Source of the DNA: Candidatus Hydrogenedentota bacterium
GTDB lineage: Bacteria; Hydrogenedentota; Hydrogenedentia; Hydrogenedentales; SCBR16-9
Reading direction: 5' to 3'
Assembly: GCA_007116095.1 (NCBI GenBank)
Contig: SKJD01000358.1
Location: 1 to 9,604, forward strand
Length of the DNA stretch: 9,604 bases
How positions within the stretch are numbered: position 1 is the stretch's first letter; the number at the start of each line of letters is the position of its first letter. The notes below the pieces were generated by a model, which did not search any database, had not been told where the DNA came from, and saw only the letters and a list, made by a program, of their open reading frames with translations. The position numbers and the translations under genes were made by a program. Shown here piece by piece: positions 6,651 to 9,604 of this stretch.

Positions 6651-6682
6651 TTCAACCTCCAACTACCTGGCTGAAATGCGTT
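6640..6682 (-). promoter_or_regulatory. Hairpin over the cyclase start, followed by a T-run
   Basis: On the minus strand AACGCATTTCA (6682-6672) and TGAAATGCGTT (6654-6644) form a perfect 11-bp inverted repeat with a 17-base loop. The cyclase Shine-Dalgarno GGAGG (6660-6656) is in the loop and its ATG (6650-6648) is in the 3' arm. Six T residues run from 6645 to 6640, as in an intrinsic terminator, and the structure starts 29 bases after the transpeptidase stop. Either termination or blocked initiation would lower cyclase output. Confidence 0.65.
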
Positions 6683-6711
6683 GTTATTACGTATTGCTCG
6701 TGAGGCGGTTA

Positions 6712-8001
6712 CTACATGGCCGAAGCCGTCTGCTGCACGCCTGCCGGCGGGTTGACCAACCCCAGCAAGACCGGGTCCACGCTTTCAACGATTTCCACCG
6801 GAGTGGAGCGGACCACCAGATCATACAGCTCTTCCACCTGTTCATTGAGCAGGCGTGGGCAACCCCGTGAGGCATATTGGCCGATGGTCTCCGGAGCAAT
6901 GGTACCATGAATTCCCAAATCCGTGGGCAAACCTTCTTCCGCCGGCACCAGCGGCATCCAACGGGCGCCCAGCTCGTTTTCGGGATGTCCCGGGGGGATC
7001 GGCTCGGAACCAGGCTTGTGCCAGGTCGGGTCAACTTCCTTGTTCCCAATGGTATAGATGCCCAGGGCCGTATCATAGCCCGGCATGCCCAACCCCACAT
7101 GATAGCGTTTGAAGAGGCCGTCTTTGTCCAGCAGGAAAAGGCGTAAGGTCGAACGCTCAATGACAATTCGGAAATCCTTGGGGGTATACTTCAACCGCTG
7201 ATTCGGGCGAATGCGTGCGGGGTCGTCGATGCTGTTGGCGCGTATCAACAGGCCCTGGGTGGTGTTCAGTTTGATACCGATACTGGTGAGGGTGTCGCCG
7301 CTCTCGATGTTATAGACCCGGCTCTCCGGCGTTTCCGTACTGGCGAAGATTAGTTCCACATTGAGTTCGCCAAAGGCGTCGGCGGCTTCGCTCCAACGCT
7401 GGCTACCCCAGGGGGCATTCATCATCGCCTGCCGATACATCTCCCGGGCTTCGATGAGATTACCATCCCGTTCCGCCTGGCGCCCCAGGCCGACCAAGGC
7501 CGTCACGCCCATCTCCGGCGGGGCCTGGTCCCGTAGCTGCGCGTACTTCTGCAAGGCTTCGTCCGTGCGTCCTACACGCTCCAGCAGCTTGGCGTACGTC
7601 GCCATGATTTCCGGGTAGGCCGGGCTGCGCGCAAAGCGCGTCAAGGCGCTTTCCAGCCCCTGTAAGGCGGCTCCGGTGTCCTCGTTCTCGAGATCAATCT
7701 CCGCCAGCAACAGGTAGGCCTCCGGCCCCAGGACGGGATCCTCGATCCGGCCAATCAGGGGGCGCAGCTCGGCGGCGGCGGCGTCCATATCTCCGGCCTC
7801 GAAGTGGGTGCGTGCGGCCTCGATGCGGTCCATCGCCATGGCCTCGCGATCACCACCCAGCCGAGGTAACCCGCCACCAAAACGGAATGGGAGTTGCATG
7901 GCCAAAACAATCGCCCCGAAGATACACACCAAGACAACGATGATCTTCGTAAGGCTGGGGTCCTGTTTCTTTTTCTTGTTGGTGAAGTAAAATTTTGACA
8001 T
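6712..8001 (-). CDS. Membrane-anchored TPR-LysM-YkuD L,D-transpeptidase
   Basis: The 429-residue protein probably cross-links peptidoglycan, or attaches proteins to it, through 3-3 type L,D-transpeptidation outside the inner membrane. After a Lys-rich cytoplasmic tail (NKKKKQD) comes one hydrophobic segment at about 18-37, best read as an uncleaved anchor. Residues 55-215 form helical TPR-like repeats (for example AYLLLAEIDLENEDTGAALQ and AREMYRQAMMNAP). A LysM domain (228-272; YNIESGDTLTSIGIKL) should bind peptidoglycan glycan. The YkuD catalytic domain (about 277-403) has H365 in IHGT and C381 in SRGCPRL, the usual catalytic pair with Arg in place of the second His of SHGC, a common variant. 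The ATG at 8001 lacks a good Shine-Dalgarno. The gene ends with tandem stops, TAG TAA. It lies between a kinase and a cyclase on the same strand. Confidence 0.9.
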   Translation of the reverse strand: MSKFYFTNKKKKQDPSLTKIIVVLVCIFGAIVLAMQLPFRFGGGLPRLGGDREAMAMDRIEAARTHFEAGDMDAAAAELRPLIGRIEDPVLGPEAYLLLAEIDLENEDTGAALQGLESALTRFARSPAYPEIMATYAKLLERVGRTDEALQKYAQLRDQAPPEMGVTALVGLGRQAERDGNLIEAREMYRQAMMNAPWGSQRWSEAADAFGELNVELIFASTETPESRVYNIESGDTLTSIGIKLNTTQGLLIRANSIDDPARIRPNQRLKYTPKDFRIVIERSTLRLFLLDKDGLFKRYHVGLGMPGYDTALGIYTIGNKEVDPTWHKPGSEPIPPGHPENELGARWMPLVPAEEGLPTDLGIHGTIAPETIGQYASRGCPRLLNEQVEELYDLVVRSTPVEIVESVDPVLLGLVNPPAGVQQTASAM

Positions 8002-8033
8002 GGTCTTCGGGGTCCAACGGATTGAGTTATTCG

Positions 8034-8062
8034 CTTTTAGTGCCTGGCGATGTGATTAGCAA
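8034..8062 (-). promoter_or_regulatory. Possible promoter of the L,D-transpeptidase gene
   Basis: On the minus strand TTGCTA (8062-8057) and TAAAAG (8039-8034) are spaced by 17 bases, each matching the sigma-70 boxes at 4 of 6 positions. The start would be near 8027, about 25 bases before the ATG. It is the best candidate in the 145-base gap after the kinase gene, but the match is only fair. Confidence 0.35.
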
Positions 8063-8123
8063 GCCGAAACTTACCGTTTTCAGCCGAATCAGTACTACCC
8101 AAACTGCGTGGGCCGCGGCAGGG

Positions 8124-8153
8124 TTGACACAACGGTCTGTCCTGAATTATATG
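8124..8153 (+). promoter_or_regulatory. Possible antisense promoter at the kinase 3' end
   Basis: A perfect TTGACA (8124-8129) lies 18 bases before TATATG (8148-8153), or 17 before TTATAT. It points rightward, into the antisense strand of the kinase gene whose stop codon it overlaps. No plausible rightward gene follows, so any transcript would be antisense RNA. A chance match is possible. Confidence 0.35.
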
Positions 8154-9127
8154 CGCGAGCCACCGAGGCGGGAAAGGTCCAGCAACATTTCAGTGCATGA
8201 CTGGTAACGCCGCTCGAGTTTACGCCGCAAAGCCTTCAGTATGATTTTGTCGAGTATGGGTACGACTTCCGAATTATGGGCAGAAGGCGGCTTGAATTTA
8301 TAATTGGAACTCAGAATCTGCCGCACAATATTCTTCGTGTCCGGGCCTTCACAGGGGTGCTGGCCAGCGAAGAGTTCGTAAAGCGTGATACCGAAAGAGA
8401 AAATGTCGGAGCGCTGATCCAGACTACGCTTGCGTAGCTGTTCCGGGGACATGTACAGCCGGGTGCCGCCGCTTTCTTTCATCATCCAGCGGGTACGCCA
8501 ACTGGCATTGGACTTGGAGAGCCCGAAGTCCACAATCTTCACCGTGGAGCCGTCCCGGGAAAAGAGGAAGTTCGAGGGCTTCACGTCACGGTGGACGATG
8601 CCGTGTTGGTGCAGAAAGTCCAGCCCTTCACAAAGCTTGATGCTCAGATCAATCATCTGCTTTAGGGTCAGATCGCGGTCGGTGATGTGCTTTTTCAGGT
8701 CGTGACCGTCGATGTATTCCATCAGCAGACAGCGCCGTTTGTGGCCGTTGACATCTTCCTGGATGATAATATCTTTATGCATCTTGATAATGCAGGGGTG
8801 ATTCAACGACGCGGCGATGAGGATTTCCCGGCCGAGATAGTCCCGTTTGCGTCGTTTCCAGTCGAGGTCATACCGGCGATCCAGTACTTTGATGGCGATC
8901 GTGCGGTCATTGGCGCGGTCAATGGCCTTGTAAACCGTTCCCATACCGCCGCTACCAATCGGCGCCACGATCTCATAAGGACCGACATGGGTAAGCTCGA
9001 AGAGTTCTTCGTTGTCGGCCAGTTGATTGGTTTTGTCGAAGCGCTGCATCTGATCCTTTCCATTCGCCTGCTGCTGATGTCCGGGAAGATATTGCTTCAA
9101 GCCATTCTTAATACCAAATAAGCTCAT
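8147..9127 (-). CDS. Soluble Hanks-type Ser/Thr protein kinase
   Basis: This 326-residue protein is a nearly bare eukaryotic-type kinase that should phosphorylate Ser/Thr on partner proteins in the cytoplasm. All main motifs are present: glycine loop GSGGMGTVY (58-66), IAIKVL with K80, helix C glutamate E101, HRDVKPSN (179-186) with catalytic D181 and N186, DFG (200-202), the activation segment ending GTRLYMSPEQ (221-230), and DIFSFG with D241. An Arg before the catalytic Asp makes it an RD kinase, likely switched on by activation-loop phosphorylation. A 50-residue Gln/Asn-rich tail precedes the domain, and no membrane segment or sensor follows it, unlike PknB-type kinases. ATG 9127 has GGGGA 7 bases upstream. 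The in-frame TTG at 9184 is rejected because it falls inside the predicted promoter. The MoxR gene ends 62 bases upstream. Confidence 0.93.
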   Translation of the reverse strand: MSLFGIKNGLKQYLPGHQQQANGKDQMQRFDKTNQLADNEELFELTHVGPYEIVAPIGSGGMGTVYKAIDRANDRTIAIKVLDRRYDLDWKRRKRDYLGREILIAASLNHPCIIKMHKDIIIQEDVNGHKRRCLLMEYIDGHDLKKHITDRDLTLKQMIDLSIKLCEGLDFLHQHGIVHRDVKPSNFLFSRDGSTVKIVDFGLSKSNASWRTRWMMKESGGTRLYMSPEQLRKRSLDQRSDIFSFGITLYELFAGQHPCEGPDTKNIVRQILSSNYKFKPPSAHNSEVVPILDKIILKALRRKLERRYQSCTEMLLDLSRLGGSRI

Positions 9128-9134
9128 GAGCTTT

Positions 9135-9139
9135 TCCCC
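9135..9139 (-). promoter_or_regulatory. Shine-Dalgarno deciding the kinase start
   Basis: GGGGA on the minus strand lies 7 bases before the ATG at 9127 and supports that start over the upstream in-frame TTG at 9184. Confidence 0.55.
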
Positions 9140-9155
9140 GCATTCAACCCATAGT

Positions 9156-9184
9156 ATGATAGAAAAATTATTGCTGAATTGCAA
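9156..9184 (-). promoter_or_regulatory. Predicted promoter of the kinase gene
   Basis: On the minus strand TTGCAA (9184-9179) and TATCAT (9161-9156) are spaced by exactly 17 bases, matching the sigma-70 boxes at 4 and 5 of 6 positions, with an AT-rich spacer. The transcript would start near 9149, leaving a leader of about 22 bases. The -35 box lies 5 bases past the MoxR stop, so the kinase may have its own promoter as well as any read-through. Confidence 0.55.
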
Positions 9185-9189
9185 ACCCG

Positions 9190-9604
9190 TTATAGTTCAG
9201 GCTGCATGGATGACGCCGCCGAAGCACTTTTACGGGCGGGCCCCTTCCATTCCTGGGCCCCGGATGGCGCCGGTACCTCCTTTATTATATCACGAAGAAG
9301 CTGTTCGACGGTTACCCGGCGCAGACGGCTCTCCGGATTGAGCATCAGACGGTGAGCCAACACTGGAAACGCCAACTGTTTTATGTCGTCCGGCATCACA
9401 AAGTTGCGTCCCTGCACCGCCGCGACCGATTGCGCCGCCCGGAAGAGCATCATGGAGGCCCGCGGGCTGGCGCCCAGGGTCAGGTGCACGGAATCGCGGG
9501 TGCGGTGGACCAGCCGAAGCAGGTAATCGCGGACGCTGTCATGGACATAGATGTTCCGCACCGACTGCTGCATCCGCAAAATCGTCTCCGGATCGGTCAC
9601 GGGC
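9190..9604 (-). CDS. MoxR-family AAA+ ATPase, C-terminal part (partial at right edge)
   Basis: The frame is open to the right edge; the GTG at 9600 is most likely an internal codon, so the start and the Walker motifs lie outside. The visible 137 or so residues are the end of the AAA+ core and the lid domain typical of MoxR proteins: VRNIYVHDSVRDYLLRLV, then HRTRDSVHLTLGASPRA (the GASPRA sensor-2 Arg), an AQSVAAVQGRNFVMPDDI helix and LAFPVLAHRLML. A short Ser/Ala-rich tail ends the protein. MoxR ATPases act as chaperone-like machines that help metal insertion or complex assembly, often next to DUF58 and von Willebrand A-domain genes; these could lie beyond the edge. Here it precedes a Ser/Thr kinase gene on the same strand, with a 62-base gap holding a promoter. 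Confidence 0.88.
   Translation of the reverse strand, partial: PVTDPETILRMQQSVRNIYVHDSVRDYLLRLVHRTRDSVHLTLGASPRASMMLFRAAQSVAAVQGRNFVMPDDIKQLAFPVLAHRLMLNPESRLRRVTVEQLLRDIIKEVPAPSGAQEWKGPARKSASAASSMQPEL

Noticed and set aside
6651..6711. A c-di-GMP riboswitch before the cyclase
   Set aside because: The 61-base gap is too short and has none of the conserved riboswitch core; only the simple hairpin is seen.
8430..9121. Rightward open frames (8430-8705 and 8687-9121) inside the kinase gene
   Set aside because: They are antisense to a kinase with every catalytic motif intact and show no family resemblance.
9128..9184. In-frame TTG extension of the kinase
   Set aside because: The TTG lies in the predicted -35 box, has no ribosome site, and the extra residues look unlike a protein start; ATG 9127 has GGGGA at proper spacing.
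1..9604. tRNA, rRNA, CRISPR, insertion sequence or phage elements
   Set aside because: No repeat array, transposase or integrase-like protein, terminal inverted repeats or tRNA-like sequence was noticed; almost all of the window is normal coding sequence.

Overview
The window is a dense, gene-rich bacterial segment with clearly GC-rich coding regions. It looks like chromosomal DNA of a Gram-negative heterotroph. A predicted lipoprotein of the YdbL type and a membrane-anchored L,D-transpeptidase point to a diderm envelope. The mix of a dockerin-tailed secreted protein, a Hanks-type Ser/Thr kinase, a MoxR ATPase and a GAF-GGDEF protein is typical of large-genome environmental lineages (planctomycete- or Hydrogenedentota-like bacteria are possible). 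This placement is an impression from gene content; no marker here fixes the phylum.

Left part (1-2642): the 3' end of a secreted protein with a carboxypeptidase-regulatory-like segment and a dockerin-type calcium repeat reads rightward. It overlaps, tail to tail, a small leftward coiled-coil gene resembling the sll1863 stress family. Next comes leftward leuA (2-isopropylmalate synthase), apparently a single-gene unit. It has its own promoter, a long hairpin at the predicted mRNA 5' end and a candidate terminator.

Middle part (2643-4212): three rightward genes. A small VOC/glyoxalase-fold protein overlaps by 8 bases an uncharacterised, probably winged-helix protein. After a 110-base gap with a possible promoter comes a Bcp/PrxQ peroxiredoxin that lacks the usual nearby resolving cysteine.

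Right part (4243-9604): five leftward genes, in transcription order MoxR-type AAA+ ATPase (cut by the window edge), soluble Ser/Thr kinase, TPR-LysM-YkuD L,D-transpeptidase, GAF-GGDEF diguanylate cyclase, and a YdbL-like lipoprotein. The last two overlap by 4 bases (GTGA). The content suggests envelope remodelling plus phospho- and c-di-GMP signalling, though each of the first boundaries has its own candidate control element. The most striking is a perfect 11-bp inverted repeat between the transpeptidase and cyclase genes. It holds the cyclase Shine-Dalgarno in its loop and the start codon in its 3' arm, and a run of T follows it, so it could act as a terminator, a translational switch, or both.

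No RNA genes, CRISPR arrays, insertion sequences or phage genes were seen. No wholly new multi-gene defence or biosynthetic system is evident; the novel candidates are regulatory structures and uncharacterised domains.
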